Shown: positions 8,883-17,690, counted from the stretch's first letter. The stretch: 64,000 nt of DNA from JAGXTF01 sp044224315 (GCA_044224315.1 JBGAKR010000008.1:136261-200260), one strand, 5' to 3'. Notes: generated by a model from the sequence alone, not told the origin. Numbers and translations: made by a program.

Positions 8883-9402
8883 GATTTATTTAGTGGGCTT
8901 ACCCGGAGCCGGAAAAAGTCATTCCGGACGATTACTTGCGGCAAAACTTAAGTGGGAATTTTGTGACCTGGATCGAATGATAGAAAGTGAATTACAAAAG
9001 ACTGTCGGCGATATTTTTGAAGACCATGGCGAAGAAATTTTCAGAAAAATGGAAACAGAAATATTGCATAAAACACAAAAATTAAAAAATACGGTCATTA
9101 GTTGTGGCGGAGGTACTGCGGCTTTCGACGATAATATGCAATGGATGCAATCAAATGGTTTAACTATTTTTTTAAATCCTCCAATTGAAAAAATTATTCC
9201 CCGAATTTTGAAAAATGAGAAGAAAAGACCACTGTTTAAAGGGATGAAAGAGGGTCAATTACGCAAAAAATTGAATGAATTTATTGAAAAAAGGGGTGAA
9301 TTTTATAGTAAAGCGAAAATAGTTTGGAACAATGAGGAGCCAAACGACAAAATGTACAATACTGTAAATCAATTACTTAAGTTGTATTCCGCGCCCTACT
9401 AA
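8875..9402 (+). CDS. aroK: Shikimate kinase
   Basis: 175 residues. Phosphorylates shikimate at O3 with ATP in the chorismate pathway. Seen: Walker A GLPGAGKS (residues 8-15), shikimate-binding DLDRMIE with the D-x-D pattern, FEDHGEEIFRKMETE (the F-x-x-x-G-E-x-x-F-R signature), CGGGT glycine motif near residue 78, and KKRPLF (the lid arginine, R-P-L). Length is normal. It starts inside the upstream permease gene, so translation is probably coupled, although the functions are unrelated. Confidence 0.93.
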   Translation: MNKIYLVGLPGAGKSHSGRLLAAKLKWEFCDLDRMIESELQKTVGDIFEDHGEEIFRKMETEILHKTQKLKNTVISCGGGTAAFDDNMQWMQSNGLTIFLNPPIEKIIPRILKNEKKRPLFKGMKEGQLRKKLNEFIEKRGEFYSKAKIVWNNEEPNDKMYNTVNQLLKLYSAPY

Positions 9403-9519
9403 GGGGTATGTGAATTAAAGGTGAATAAATTCCCTGCTGACAGGGGTTTCAGACACTTGACATTCTGAATCCTGATTATACTTTTGTCAACGTTAAACCC
9501 ATTAAAAAATTCATACAAA

Positions 9520-9792
9520 ATGAACAAATCAGATTTGATCGGTAAAATTGCTGCTGATGCAGGAATTACCAAAGCTCAAGCACAAGCTGCTCTTAACAGT
9601 TTCATCAAAGCTAGCACCGGCGCCCTGAAAAAAGGCGACAAAGTAATCCTTGTTGGATTCGGTACTTTCTCTGTTAGCAAACGTAGCGCCCGTAAAGGCC
9701 GCAACCCACAAACTGGTAAAGAAATCAACATCCCAGCTAAAAAGGTTGTACGCTTCAAAGCTGGTGCTGACTTGAGCGGCACTGTGAAGTAA
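9520..9792 (+). CDS. HU family DNA-binding protein
   Basis: 90 residues, standard HU/IHF length. Histone-like dimer that bends and coats DNA. Seen: MNKSDLIGKIAADAGITKAQ at the start, the VGFGTFSVSKRSARKGRNPQ arm hinge and the RNPQTGKEI beta-arm, then KKVVRFKAG. An upstream ATG at 9484 would add 12 atypical residues and is rejected. Its codon use is unusually regular (many GCT, AAA), as expected for a highly expressed protein. Monocistronic, ending at a strong terminator. Confidence 0.95.
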   Translation: MNKSDLIGKIAADAGITKAQAQAALNSFIKASTGALKKGDKVILVGFGTFSVSKRSARKGRNPQTGKEINIPAKKVVRFKAGADLSGTVK

Positions 9793-9810
9793 TTCACACA
9801 AAATTCTACC

Positions 9811-9840
9811 AAAACCCTGCCCTCAAAGGCGGGGTTTTTT
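9811..9840 (+). terminator. Terminator after the HU gene
   Basis: An 11-bp stem: AAAACCCTGCC (9811-9821) with GGCGGGGTTTT (9828-9838), loop CTCAAA, continuing into T residues. One G-T wobble only. Confidence 0.92.
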
Positions 9841-9865
9841 GTTTTATACCCCCGTTATTAAATGC

Positions 9866-9873
9866 TATTTTTG
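9866..9873 (+). promoter_or_regulatory. -7 element directly upstream of the aminotransferase gene
   Basis: TATTTTTG (TAnnTTTG) ends 4 bases before the ATG at 9878. The only TTTG upstream (9838-9841) is 24 bases away, slightly long. If used, transcription would begin at or next to the start codon (leaderless mRNA). Confidence 0.45.
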
Positions 9874-9877
9874 TGGC

Positions 9878-11065
9878 ATGCACCAAAGTAATCGTGGCCT
9901 GTTTCTCCAGTATATGGCGCAAACCAGCCCCGAGCCCATGCTCCTCGAAATTGAAAAAGCCCAGGGGCACTATTTATTTGCAACCGATGGAAAAAAATAC
10001 CTCGATTTGATTGCCGGTATTTCGGTTTCTTCACTGGGGCATGGCCACCCCGATATTGTGGCTGCTACTCAAAACCAGGCAGCCAGGCATATGCACCTGA
10101 TGGTGTATGGCGAGTTGGTGCAAAGCCCACAGGTGCAACTGGCGCAAACAATGGCCCGCAATCTACCCCCCCAATTGCAATCTGTATATTTGGTAAACTC
10201 GGGTACAGAAGCCACCGAAGGTGCTATGAAACTGGCCAAACGCATTACCGGGAAAGCCGGGTTTGCCGCTCATACCCAGGCTTATCACGGTAGCACCCAG
10301 GGCGCACTTAGCCTTATGGATGCCGAATATTTTACCGCTGCATACCGTCCGCTGCTACCCAATGTTACGTTTCTACATCAAAATAATATAGAAGGCATTC
10401 AGCAACTGGGCTCCAATATTGCTGCGGTAATTGTAGAACCTGTGCAGGCCGAAAAGGGTGCCATTCCATGCACACCAGAATATCTGCAAGCCTTGCGCCG
10501 TTGGTGTACCCAAAATAATTCCCTGCTGGTATTTGATGAAATCCAAACCGGTATGGGTCGCACGGGTACTCTTTTTGCCTTTGAGCAAATGGGCGTAATC
10601 CCTGATATTTTACTCTTGGGAAAAGCATTTGGCGGTGGAATGCCCCTGGCCGCCTTTGTTTCATCACCCCAAAACATGAGTGCATTTACACACAAACCGG
10701 TGCTGGGCCATATTACTACTTTTGGCGGGCACCCGGTAAGTTGCGCAGCTGCCCTGGCTGCCTGGAATATTACCTTTTCTCATCTTTCCGGTTTTAATGT
10801 GCTACAAAAAAGTGCATTATTTAAACAAAAATTGGTACATCCTAAAATAAGCAGTGTAACAGGCATGGGCTTGCTTTTGGCAGTGCATTTACCCAATGCA
10901 GAAACCTGTCAGAAATTAATTCAAATTTGTTTACAAAAAGGTGTATTCACCGATTGGTTTTTGCATGCTCCTGAATGCTTGCGAATTGCACCCCCGCTGA
11001 GCATAACAGAAGACGAAATAAACTTTGCATGCCAGGCAATAATTGAGGCATTAAACGAAATATAA
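9878..11065 (+). CDS. Class III PLP-dependent aminotransferase (acetylornithine/ornithine type)
   Basis: 395 residues. Pyridoxal-phosphate enzyme moving an amino group from an omega-amine donor, often acetylornithine or ornithine. Seen: YLDLIAGISVSSLGHGHPDI near residue 45, NSGTEATEGAMKLAKR (phosphate-binding SGTEA), VEPVQAEKGAIPCTPEYL, FDEIQTGMGRTG (the DEIQ aspartate that contacts the PLP nitrogen) and LLGKAFGGGMPLAAF with the Schiff-base lysine in GKA. GGHP and the C-terminal RIAPPLSIT also fit. Start 9878 is chosen over 9839, which lies inside the terminator. No arg genes adjoin it, so the exact substrate is open. Confidence 0.88.
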   Translation: MHQSNRGLFLQYMAQTSPEPMLLEIEKAQGHYLFATDGKKYLDLIAGISVSSLGHGHPDIVAATQNQAARHMHLMVYGELVQSPQVQLAQTMARNLPPQLQSVYLVNSGTEATEGAMKLAKRITGKAGFAAHTQAYHGSTQGALSLMDAEYFTAAYRPLLPNVTFLHQNNIEGIQQLGSNIAAVIVEPVQAEKGAIPCTPEYLQALRRWCTQNNSLLVFDEIQTGMGRTGTLFAFEQMGVIPDILLLGKAFGGGMPLAAFVSSPQNMSAFTHKPVLGHITTFGGHPVSCAAALAAWNITFSHLSGFNVLQKSALFKQKLVHPKISSVTGMGLLLAVHLPNAETCQKLIQICLQKGVFTDWFLHAPECLRIAPPLSITEDEINFACQAIIEALNEI

Positions 11066-11098
11066 TTTGCATCTTGGGGGCCATATGTCTTAAATTTG
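11066..11098 (+). promoter_or_regulatory. Promoter of the 11129 lipoprotein gene
   Basis: TTTG (11066-11069), 21-base spacer, TAAATTTG (11091-11098), 30 bases before the ATG. A full match to both boxes of the Bacteroidota consensus. Confidence 0.7.
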
Positions 11099-11128
11099 TA
11101 TATAATAGTGGTTAATAACACGAAGATC

Positions 11129-12007
11129 ATGAAAAAAATAAAGATTCTATTGCTGGCAGGCACCGCCGTACTTATGGTAGTAGGTATAAATGCTTGCAAA
11201 GCAACTAAAGACGCAAAAGACAACATCACCAGCGCACAGGATTTCAGTAGTTCTGAAACCGAATTCGCCGGTGCATTCGATGTTACCGACGATATCAACC
11301 AAAGCGACGGTAAAATTAAAAAAGGCGGTTCTACCATACTTCCTAGTGGTGCCATATTTACCTGGCTAGATTCTACTTTCCTTGATGGTGATGGTATTGA
11401 ATATACCCTGGATTTTGGTGCATTAGGCAGCAGTGTTCCTAAAGGTATGCTTTGCGGTGATGGTAAATACAGGGCTGGTAAATTAAATGTTTCTGTAACC
11501 GATCGCTACATGAATATAGGCGCTACCGCCAGCATCAAAGCACTGGCTTCTGATAATTTCTACAGTGGCGATGGTACCAATATGTTTAAAATCGAAGGTA
11601 CAATTGCTGTTACCCGCACTGCCTCAGAGCAATTGGATGTAACAGTTACCGGTGGTAAAGTTACCGACGGAGACGGCAAAACCGCAGAGTTTAATGGCAA
11701 CAAAACCATCAAACGCACCTCTGGTTCTGGAACCCCCGGCATGTGGGGCGATGTATACGAAGTAACCGGTAACGGTGGTGGTAAAAACCGCGAAGGCGAC
11801 AGCTACACCTGGACCATTACCAAAGCCCTGGTGAAAAAAATGGAAGTAGGCTGCGCAAAAACGTTTGTTGCAGGTATAATTGAAATTAAAAATACCAGCG
11901 CAAATACCAGCCTTAAAATCGATTTCGATCCTTACAATAATCAGGCTTGCGACCGTGTGGGTAAAGCAATAATTGGTGGTAAGGAAATCATTTTCACCGT
12001 AAAATAA
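11129..12007 (+). CDS. Lipoprotein of unknown function, paralogue of the next gene
   Basis: 292 residues with a lipoprotein signal: hydrophobic stretch then INAC with the lipidated Cys at residue 23. The mature part is beta-rich, with DGDGIEYTLDFG, LCGDGKYRAGKLNVSVTDRY and a final NNQACDRVGKAIIGGKEIIF. These three blocks recur in the downstream gene (DGDGILYRFNLG, VCRDGITRKGTFTIEVSDT, GNESCDQVFKV), so the two are tandem duplicates. The Cys pair in the mature protein may form a disulfide. No known domain recognised. An in-frame ATG at 11096 overlaps the promoter and is rejected. Confidence 0.82.
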   Translation: MKKIKILLLAGTAVLMVVGINACKATKDAKDNITSAQDFSSSETEFAGAFDVTDDINQSDGKIKKGGSTILPSGAIFTWLDSTFLDGDGIEYTLDFGALGSSVPKGMLCGDGKYRAGKLNVSVTDRYMNIGATASIKALASDNFYSGDGTNMFKIEGTIAVTRTASEQLDVTVTGGKVTDGDGKTAEFNGNKTIKRTSGSGTPGMWGDVYEVTGNGGGKNREGDSYTWTITKALVKKMEVGCAKTFVAGIIEIKNTSANTSLKIDFDPYNNQACDRVGKAIIGGKEIIFTVK

Positions 12008-12028
12008 TAATCCAAAATCCTGAATATG

Positions 12029-12061
12029 AAAGGTTGTCCATGGGGCAACCTTTCTTTTTTT
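12029..12061 (+). terminator. Terminator between the two lipoprotein genes
   Basis: AAAGGTTG (12029-12036) pairs with CAACCTTT (12046-12053), with CC/GG pairing inside, then C and seven T. It separates the two paralogues into independent units. Confidence 0.88.
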
Positions 12062-12062
12062 A

Positions 12063-12070
12063 TACATTTG
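12063..12070 (+). promoter_or_regulatory. -7 element just upstream of the 12081 gene
   Basis: TACATTTG ends 10 bases before the ATG and lies immediately after the preceding terminator's T-tract. No good -33 box; would give a leader of only a few bases. Confidence 0.4.
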
Positions 12071-12080
12071 TTGGCCATAT

Positions 12081-12908
12081 ATGAAAGCGCTTTCCTGGTT
12101 GCTTCTGTTTTGTTTAATTGCAGGATTTGGGGGTTGTAAAACAGCCGAAGATCGCGAGAATACGCTTTCTCCGGGCATTGAAGGGGCTAAAGCCAGTTTT
12201 AGGGTACTCGCCATTTCCAATGCCATTCATCAGTTTTTATTACCCTATGATGCTGGTTTTTTCCCAAATCATACACCAGTACAAATGATTGATTCTTCCC
12301 TATCGGACGGGGATGGTATTTTATATCGATTTAATTTGGGACATGGGATTGTATGCCGCGATGGAATTACCCGTAAAGGCACTTTTACCATAGAAGTTTC
12401 TGATACCGTTAAAAACTATAAAACCCAGGGTAAATGGCAGGCCACAGTATTAGATAGCTTTGCCACACTTACCTCTGCTGGCTGGGAGTATTGCCATGGA
12501 TATATGCGCATCAGGGCTATTAATGCCGACTCGGCACAGGTATTTGCCAATATTTTTATTGCAGGTAAAAACCAAAATATGAATGTAAAAATCGATTCAA
12601 CTTCGAACGCAATTATGAACTATTACCTGGGTGGCGATTTTAATCATTTTAAAACCGGCATCAGGTTTAACGGTACTCTGTCGTTTATAACCCCCGGACG
12701 TGTAAGCATATTTTCGTTTACCGCTTTAGACAAAAAGCCCGATTGCAGCAGTTGCTGGAATACCGGAACTGCAATTGTAACGGATGAAACCCAAAACAAA
12801 TGGGAGGTGGGTATGAATCCTTTTGGAAATGAGAGCTGCGATCAGGTATTTAAAGTGAGTAAAAAAATAAAGAAACAGTGGATGGAAGAGGTATTTAATG
12901 CCTGGTAA
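12081..12908 (+). CDS. Lipoprotein of unknown function, paralogue of the 11129 gene
   Basis: 275 residues. Lipoprotein signal with GFGGC (Cys at residue 19). Same order of motifs as its upstream neighbour but strongly diverged: DSSLSDGDGILYRFNLG, VCRDGITRKGTFTIEVSDT, then SCDQVFKV near the C-terminus. It has extra cysteines (CSSCW) not present in the paralogue. Likely anchored in the outer membrane or periplasm. No family recognised. Its own -7 element and the intervening terminator argue that it is transcribed separately. Confidence 0.82.
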   Translation: MKALSWLLLFCLIAGFGGCKTAEDRENTLSPGIEGAKASFRVLAISNAIHQFLLPYDAGFFPNHTPVQMIDSSLSDGDGILYRFNLGHGIVCRDGITRKGTFTIEVSDTVKNYKTQGKWQATVLDSFATLTSAGWEYCHGYMRIRAINADSAQVFANIFIAGKNQNMNVKIDSTSNAIMNYYLGGDFNHFKTGIRFNGTLSFITPGRVSIFSFTALDKKPDCSSCWNTGTAIVTDETQNKWEVGMNPFGNESCDQVFKVSKKIKKQWMEEVFNAW

Positions 12909-12911
12909 AGG

Positions 12912-13352
12912 CTAAAATCCTTCTGGTTCCTTGCCCGGAGATATTTTTCCATCGGCATATTGCAGCCAGGCACTTTGGATACCATTGGTAAGCCACAGCC
13001 ATGGGCAATGAAATGTGCGGTTATACACAGCAGCCTGCAATGCCGTTTCGGCCGTAATTTCCACTTCCGGGGCTTTGCACTCTACGATGCAAATTGGCTC
13101 GGTTCCGCCATTGAAAACCAGTATATCAAATCGTTTAACCAGGGTGTGAAAACGCAATTCTCTTTCTACAGCAATTTGGGAGGGTTTACACTTTTTTTCA
13201 TGGATAAGATAATGAATGGCATGCTGTCTTACCCATTCTTCTGGCGTTAGGGGGATAAATTTTTTTCGAACAATATCAAAAATGAGTTTTTTTTGTTCCT
13301 CTGTTTTTATGTCAAAGGCATATTGCGGAAAAATGAGTTTTTGAAAAGACAT
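12912..13352 (-). CDS. HsdR N-terminal-domain (PD-(D/E)XK) protein
   Basis: 146 residues equivalent to the N-terminal nuclease-fold domain of type I restriction subunit R, without helicase. Putative active site: D76 in RFDILVF and E91-C-K93 in CIVECKAPE, the D...E-x-K pattern. Such stand-alone HsdR_N proteins are common in Bacteroidota next to holA and are not restriction enzymes by context. The start at 13352 (MSFQKLIFPQYAF) is the conserved one; the frame is open further upstream into holA, but on the wrong side. Starts only 8 bases from the divergent holA start. Confidence 0.85.
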   Translation of the reverse strand: MSFQKLIFPQYAFDIKTEEQKKLIFDIVRKKFIPLTPEEWVRQHAIHYLIHEKKCKPSQIAVERELRFHTLVKRFDILVFNGGTEPICIVECKAPEVEITAETALQAAVYNRTFHCPWLWLTNGIQSAWLQYADGKISPGKEPEGF

Positions 13353-13360
13353 AGCTATAG

Positions 13361-14383
13361 ATGGCAAAAACCGCATCAGATACCTTAGGCAGTTTTCAGA
13401 CCCTGCAAAAAACGATAAGTTCGGGCAAATTTTCACCAATTTATCTTTTGCATGGCGATGAACCATTTTTTATAGATGCCATCTGCAATCAATTGGAAGA
13501 ATCGGTTCTGCCCGAATCCGAACGCAGTTTTAACCAAAGTGTGGTATACGGCAAAGAGGTAAAAATGAACGACCTGGTGTCTATGGCACGCCGCTATCCA
13601 ATGATGTCGGCCTATCAGGTAATTATTGTAAAAGAAGCCAAAGACCTTAAAGACTGGGATAAGTTGGAAGCCTATGTAAACCAGCCCATGCCTACCACCG
13701 TGCTTGTATTTTGCCACAAAGGCGGCAAAATGGATATGCGCAGCAAAACCGCAAAAGGAATGGCCAAATTTGAGGTACTCCTGTCAGAGAAGCTGCGCGA
13801 TTACCAGATTCGCACCTGGCTGGCCGACCGTGTAAAAGCAAAGGGTCGCAGTATGGATACACAGGCCATTGAAATGCTGATGGACTATGTGGGCGATGAC
13901 CTTACTACACTCAATAACGAGTTGGAAAAACTCTTTATAACGGTAAAAGAAGATTTTATCAAAGCTTCACACGTGGAAGCCAATGTGGGCCAAAGCCGCA
14001 AATACAGTGTATTTGAATTTCAAAAAGCCCTGGGCCAGCGCAATTTTAATAAGTCGGTACAAATTGCCCATCACATGGCAGCAGATATGGGTAAGGATGA
14101 GTATTACCCCTTGATTGCCATGCTGCATAAATTTTTTACGAAAGTTACACAAATCCATTACCTCGATAATAAAAACGATGCGGCTGTGGCCCAGGCAGTG
14201 GGTGTACATCCGTTTTTTGTGGGCGATTACACAGTGGCAGCGCGCAATTACCGCTTGCAGGATTTGGAAAGGGTTTTTAATGAATTGAAATTACTTGACC
14301 TCAAATTAAAGGGTGTTCACCGCGGAAGTGCAGATGATGGACAACTGTTAATTGAGGCTGTGGTAAAAATTCTTAAAAATTGA
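13361..14383 (+). CDS. holA: DNA polymerase III subunit delta
   Basis: 340 residues, clamp-loader delta subunit that opens the beta sliding clamp. Seen: FSPIYLLHGDEPFFIDAICN at residues ~24-43 (the LLHGDEPF/Y-L-x-G-E/D-E motif), LVFCHKGGKMDMRSKTAK, the helical YVGDDLTTLNNELEKLF, and DEYYPLIAMLHKFFTKV in domain III. Length is normal. Divergent from the HsdR_N gene; followed by a T9SS gene 72 bases later with no visible terminator. Confidence 0.93.
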   Translation: MAKTASDTLGSFQTLQKTISSGKFSPIYLLHGDEPFFIDAICNQLEESVLPESERSFNQSVVYGKEVKMNDLVSMARRYPMMSAYQVIIVKEAKDLKDWDKLEAYVNQPMPTTVLVFCHKGGKMDMRSKTAKGMAKFEVLLSEKLRDYQIRTWLADRVKAKGRSMDTQAIEMLMDYVGDDLTTLNNELEKLFITVKEDFIKASHVEANVGQSRKYSVFEFQKALGQRNFNKSVQIAHHMAADMGKDEYYPLIAMLHKFFTKVTQIHYLDNKNDAAVAQAVGVHPFFVGDYTVAARNYRLQDLERVFNELKLLDLKLKGVHRGSADDGQLLIEAVVKILKN

Positions 14384-14455
14384 CAAAATCCATAAGCATT
14401 TACCGTTAGAATACTCCAAATATTCTGTTAATTCGCGGTTAACTCAGATAAAAGT

Positions 14456-16393
14456 ATGAAGAAATATTACTCAGTATTGGTATCCTTTTGTGCAATCACT
14501 GCAGCATTTGCCCAGGCACCTGCAGGTTCGCAAAACATACCTTCCGGACCGGCCATGAAGCCAACCCCGGATGTGACAGTGGATGTGGCCGGCAGCGGCA
14601 ATCAGGCAAACGCAGGCAAACATAAGTTTGTTATGCGCCGTGGAAGTTTAAATTACAGCAACCAAATCCGCATAGGTTCTACCTATTACGATTTGCAATC
14701 AAACTATGCCATGCCTCACAGGGTATTGGTTCACCCCAATGGTCAGGTTTCAGTAGTTTGGACCAGCTCTCCAAACGATGCAACCAATTTCCCACAACGC
14801 GGAACAGGTTATAATTTTCGCAACCTATCAGGTGTATTCGGTCAAAGTGATAGCACCCGTATTGAAAATGTGCGCACAGGTTGGCCCAATATCGGTATGC
14901 TAAGCAATGGCGATGTATTTGTAATTGGCCATGAAGCTACCAATGGTGGTTTTTATATGAGTAAAAGCACTTCGTTGGGTGCCCGCCCCTCAGGTGCAAC
15001 AGCAATTTTGCAGGAAGCTCCATACAAACCCATTTGGGCCCGCACTGCCAATAATGGCGATACCATTCACATTATTTACAGCTATACCGACTCGGCGCTG
15101 GTGGGAGAAAAACGCGCCCCACAGCGCAAAGGTATTTTTGCCCCTATGGTATACAGCCGCAGCCTGGATGGTGGCAAAAACTGGGATATTCAGCACATCA
15201 TGTTGCCAAAATACGATAGTACCCTAACCAATAACGGGGGTGCCGATCAGTATTCAATTGATGTAAAAGGCAATACTGTGGCTATTGTAAATGCCGATAT
15301 TTTGCAAGGTGTTGTAGCCTGGAAAAGCACTGATTTTGGTACCACCTTTACCCGCATTATGGTAGATTCTTTTGCCTATGCACCCTATTCTGCCAAAAAA
15401 TTGATGCTTGATACTCCGTTTACCAATGACGGTACCGTAGATGTGTTGTTGGATAACAATGGCAAAATGCACGTATTCTGGGGTCTGGGCCGCGTATTAG
15501 ACACCGACACTACCGATCAGAGCTATAGCTTCTTCCCTGGTATTCAAGGCATTGCCTATTGGAATGAAGATACTAAAACTTCAAAAATTATCGCTTCAGG
15601 TGCTGCTTTCGATCGCACCGAAGATGGTGCAAACCAATTGGAGTTGGCAACTTCTCAAGCCCTGTCAAGTACGGGCGGTATCCCATCAGGTGTGGGCACC
15701 GTAGCTCGTTTGAGCAATACCAGTGCAATGCGTCAACCCAATGCAGCCATTGATGCCAATGGCAACCTGTATTGTGTTTTCTCTGTACCTCTGGAGCAGG
15801 ATATATCTGATTTGGGTGCCAATTTCCGCGATTTAGGTATCGTTTACTCTAAGGATGGCGGTGCCACCTGGGGCGATGAGCAAAATATTACCCAGGTAAT
15901 TGGCCTTGAAGATGATTTTCCAAGCACATCTCGCAACGCAAATGGATTTGTGCATGTAATGTGGCAGCAGGATAACATCCCAGGTACTAACCTGCAAAGC
16001 AACTCTAGCTCTGACGGTAACCACCCTGCTGTATTGAACGAAATCCGCTATCAGGCTATCCCTGTTTCCGAAATTCTGAATGATAATATCGGCATGGTAT
16101 GGGGTGCTGGTATTGATGCGCCCAATACCGGAGAGGTTTTGGTAGTAAACCAAAACTATCCAAACCCATTTAGCGGTACTACCAATGTAATGATTTACCT
16201 TACCCGCCCTGGCGATGTAAAAGTATCTGTGCACAATATGGCCGGTACCGAAGTAATAAACCAAACCAGCACCGGACTTATCCGTGGCAATCACATCATA
16301 GAAATTAATGCAGCAGGTTTGCCTGCAGGTGTATACACCTATTCATTAACTGCCGGCGGAAGTACCGTTAGCAAAACCATGATTGTGAAATAA
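14456..16393 (+). CDS. Secreted Asp-box (sialidase-like propeller) protein with T9SS type A sorting domain
   Basis: 645 residues. Signal peptide ending AAFAQ (residue ~20). Central region carries Asp-box/BNR motifs YSRSLDGGKNWDIQH, STDFGTTFT and VYSKDGGATWGDEQN (S-x-D-x-G-x-x-W), pointing to a beta-propeller as in sialidases and BNR proteins; the catalytic Arg triad of sialidases is not evident, so enzyme activity is not claimed. C-terminus from ~565: NYPNPFSGTTNVMIYL ... GVYTYSLTAGGSTVSKTMIV, the T9SS type A sorting domain, so the protein should be exported across the outer membrane and anchored or released. Ends at a terminator. Confidence 0.9.
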   Translation: MKKYYSVLVSFCAITAAFAQAPAGSQNIPSGPAMKPTPDVTVDVAGSGNQANAGKHKFVMRRGSLNYSNQIRIGSTYYDLQSNYAMPHRVLVHPNGQVSVVWTSSPNDATNFPQRGTGYNFRNLSGVFGQSDSTRIENVRTGWPNIGMLSNGDVFVIGHEATNGGFYMSKSTSLGARPSGATAILQEAPYKPIWARTANNGDTIHIIYSYTDSALVGEKRAPQRKGIFAPMVYSRSLDGGKNWDIQHIMLPKYDSTLTNNGGADQYSIDVKGNTVAIVNADILQGVVAWKSTDFGTTFTRIMVDSFAYAPYSAKKLMLDTPFTNDGTVDVLLDNNGKMHVFWGLGRVLDTDTTDQSYSFFPGIQGIAYWNEDTKTSKIIASGAAFDRTEDGANQLELATSQALSSTGGIPSGVGTVARLSNTSAMRQPNAAIDANGNLYCVFSVPLEQDISDLGANFRDLGIVYSKDGGATWGDEQNITQVIGLEDDFPSTSRNANGFVHVMWQQDNIPGTNLQSNSSSDGNHPAVLNEIRYQAIPVSEILNDNIGMVWGAGIDAPNTGEVLVVNQNYPNPFSGTTNVMIYLTRPGDVKVSVHNMAGTEVINQTSTGLIRGNHIIEINAAGLPAGVYTYSLTAGGSTVSKTMIVK

Positions 16394-16415
16394 CGTTTAA
16401 AAGCATTCATTTAAC

Positions 16416-16446
16416 AAAACCCTGCACGTAAGCGCAGGGTTTTTTG
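16416..16446 (+). terminator. Terminator after the Asp-box protein gene
   Basis: AAAACCCTGC (16416-16425) with GCAGGGTTTT (16434-16443), loop ACGTAAGC, then T residues. Confidence 0.9.
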
Positions 16447-16464
16447 TTTTTCTTTGCAACTGTA

Positions 16465-16677
16465 ATGAAATTCAAAGCCGGGCATTGGTATTATTTTCTT
16501 ACCGCTCTCGTATTTATCGTGTTGGCCATTTATATGCGATTAAATCCCGGTAATCTACAATATTTAGACCCTATCTACCGCGAAGTAATATTTTGGGTGC
16601 TACTCGGTTGGGGCGCTTTTCGGGCCATGAATGGTTATTTTTTATACAAACGAAATAAATATACGAATGAGAATTAA
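16465..16677 (+). CDS. Small two-helix membrane protein
   Basis: 70 residues from the ATG at 16465. Two hydrophobic segments: WYYFLTALVFIVLAIYM (~8-25) and EVIFWVLLGWGAFRAMNGYF (~40-60), ending in a basic tail KRNKYTNEN. It overlaps the following PstS-like gene by 11 bases, so the two are coupled. I recognise this type of small gene just ahead of PstS-like and TPR genes in other Bacteroidota, but its function is not known. Confidence 0.7.
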   Translation: MKFKAGHWYYFLTALVFIVLAIYMRLNPGNLQYLDPIYREVIFWVLLGWGAFRAMNGYFLYKRNKYTNEN

Positions 16678-17587
16678 TGGGGCCTTTGCAATCGCGCTGT
16701 TATTAATCCTGGGGATATTGGGATGCCAGGGCATCGATTACAGTTCGAAGGGCAATGACGTGCCTACAAATGGCAATCTGATAATGGGAGTGGAGAAAGG
16801 AGATTCGTTTTTAATAGAGGAGGAGCTTAGCTATTTTCATCAGGATTATCCCAATTCCCATATCAAACCTGTATATCAGTGCGAAGTGGCATTGCTCAGA
16901 CAATTGCAAATGGATTCTATGCGTTTTGTTGTCATGAATCGGGATTTTACCGCCGAAGAGAGAGACAATCTTGAACTGCGCGATATAAAAGTACGGTCGC
17001 AAAAAATTGCCGAAACCTCTATAGCTCTAATTGTAAGTCCTTCCAGCAATCTCGATTCTATTGACCAGAATACCCTGCGCAAAATGCTCAAAGGTGAAAT
17101 TAATACCGGGCCCGGAGGCAGTGAAATTACCCTGGTATTCGACGAATCTTGCGGTTCAAATTTTTCGTATTTCAGCAAGGTATTTTTGAAGGGAAAAATA
17201 GCCGCAAGTGCGGTGAGGGCCATCGCCAATCCCCAAAAACTGATTGAATATATTTCTACCCACCCCGATGCCATTGGTTTTGTGGGGCTCAACTGGATTG
17301 CCGACCGCACCGAAGCCTTGAGCCGCAGTTTACTAAAATCGGTTAAAGTTTTAAAGGTAAAAGGCAATCTTGACAATCAGTACCATTTGCCATTTCAAAG
17401 TCAAATCAAAGCCCGGCAATACCCGTTTGTGCAGCAGGTATTTATGCACGATTTACAGGGGTATAATGGCCTTGCAAAAGGCTTTATTTCCTTTGTTGCC
17501 AGCCAGCCTGGGCAAATTATGGTGAAAAAAAGCGGACTTATACCAGCGCATGACTTTGGCAGGACTATAGTTGTAGAATCTGAATGA
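16667..17587 (+). CDS. PstS-like substrate-binding lipoprotein
   Basis: 306 residues. Lipoprotein signal with ILGILGC (Cys at about residue 20). Type 2 periplasmic binding-protein fold related to phosphate-binding PstS: RFVVMNRDFTAEE, SIALIVSPSSNLDSI, TLRKMLKGEI, TLVFDESCGSNFSYFSKVFL and PDAIGFVGLNWIADR. The phosphate-contact residues of true PstS are only partly kept, and no pst permease genes are present, so ligand and role are open. Between a small membrane protein and a TPR protein, an arrangement often seen with TonB/ExbB-type energisers in this phylum. Confidence 0.8.
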   Translation: MRINGAFAIALLLILGILGCQGIDYSSKGNDVPTNGNLIMGVEKGDSFLIEEELSYFHQDYPNSHIKPVYQCEVALLRQLQMDSMRFVVMNRDFTAEERDNLELRDIKVRSQKIAETSIALIVSPSSNLDSIDQNTLRKMLKGEINTGPGGSEITLVFDESCGSNFSYFSKVFLKGKIAASAVRAIANPQKLIEYISTHPDAIGFVGLNWIADRTEALSRSLLKSVKVLKVKGNLDNQYHLPFQSQIKARQYPFVQQVFMHDLQGYNGLAKGFISFVASQPGQIMVKKSGLIPAHDFGRTIVVESE

Positions 17588-17690
17588 GGATTGGAACATT
17601 TTTTGATTTAGTAACCTTAGAAAGAAAAATAAGTAGTTTTTTTGCAGTCCCAAAAAGATATATCATAACCCCATTTCAACTGAAAATACA

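Noticed and set aside
9484..9520. Upstream ATG for the HU gene
   Set aside because: HU proteins begin MNKSDLI; the extra 12 residues are atypical and the ATG at 9520 gives the standard 90-residue product.
12912..13352. Type I restriction-modification system
   Set aside because: Only a stand-alone HsdR_N domain is present, without helicase, HsdM or HsdS, and it sits beside holA as in many Bacteroidota.
14456..16393. Sialidase enzyme call for the Asp-box protein
   Set aside because: Asp-boxes are present but I do not see the Arg triad, Tyr/Glu pair or FRIP motif; propeller architecture only.
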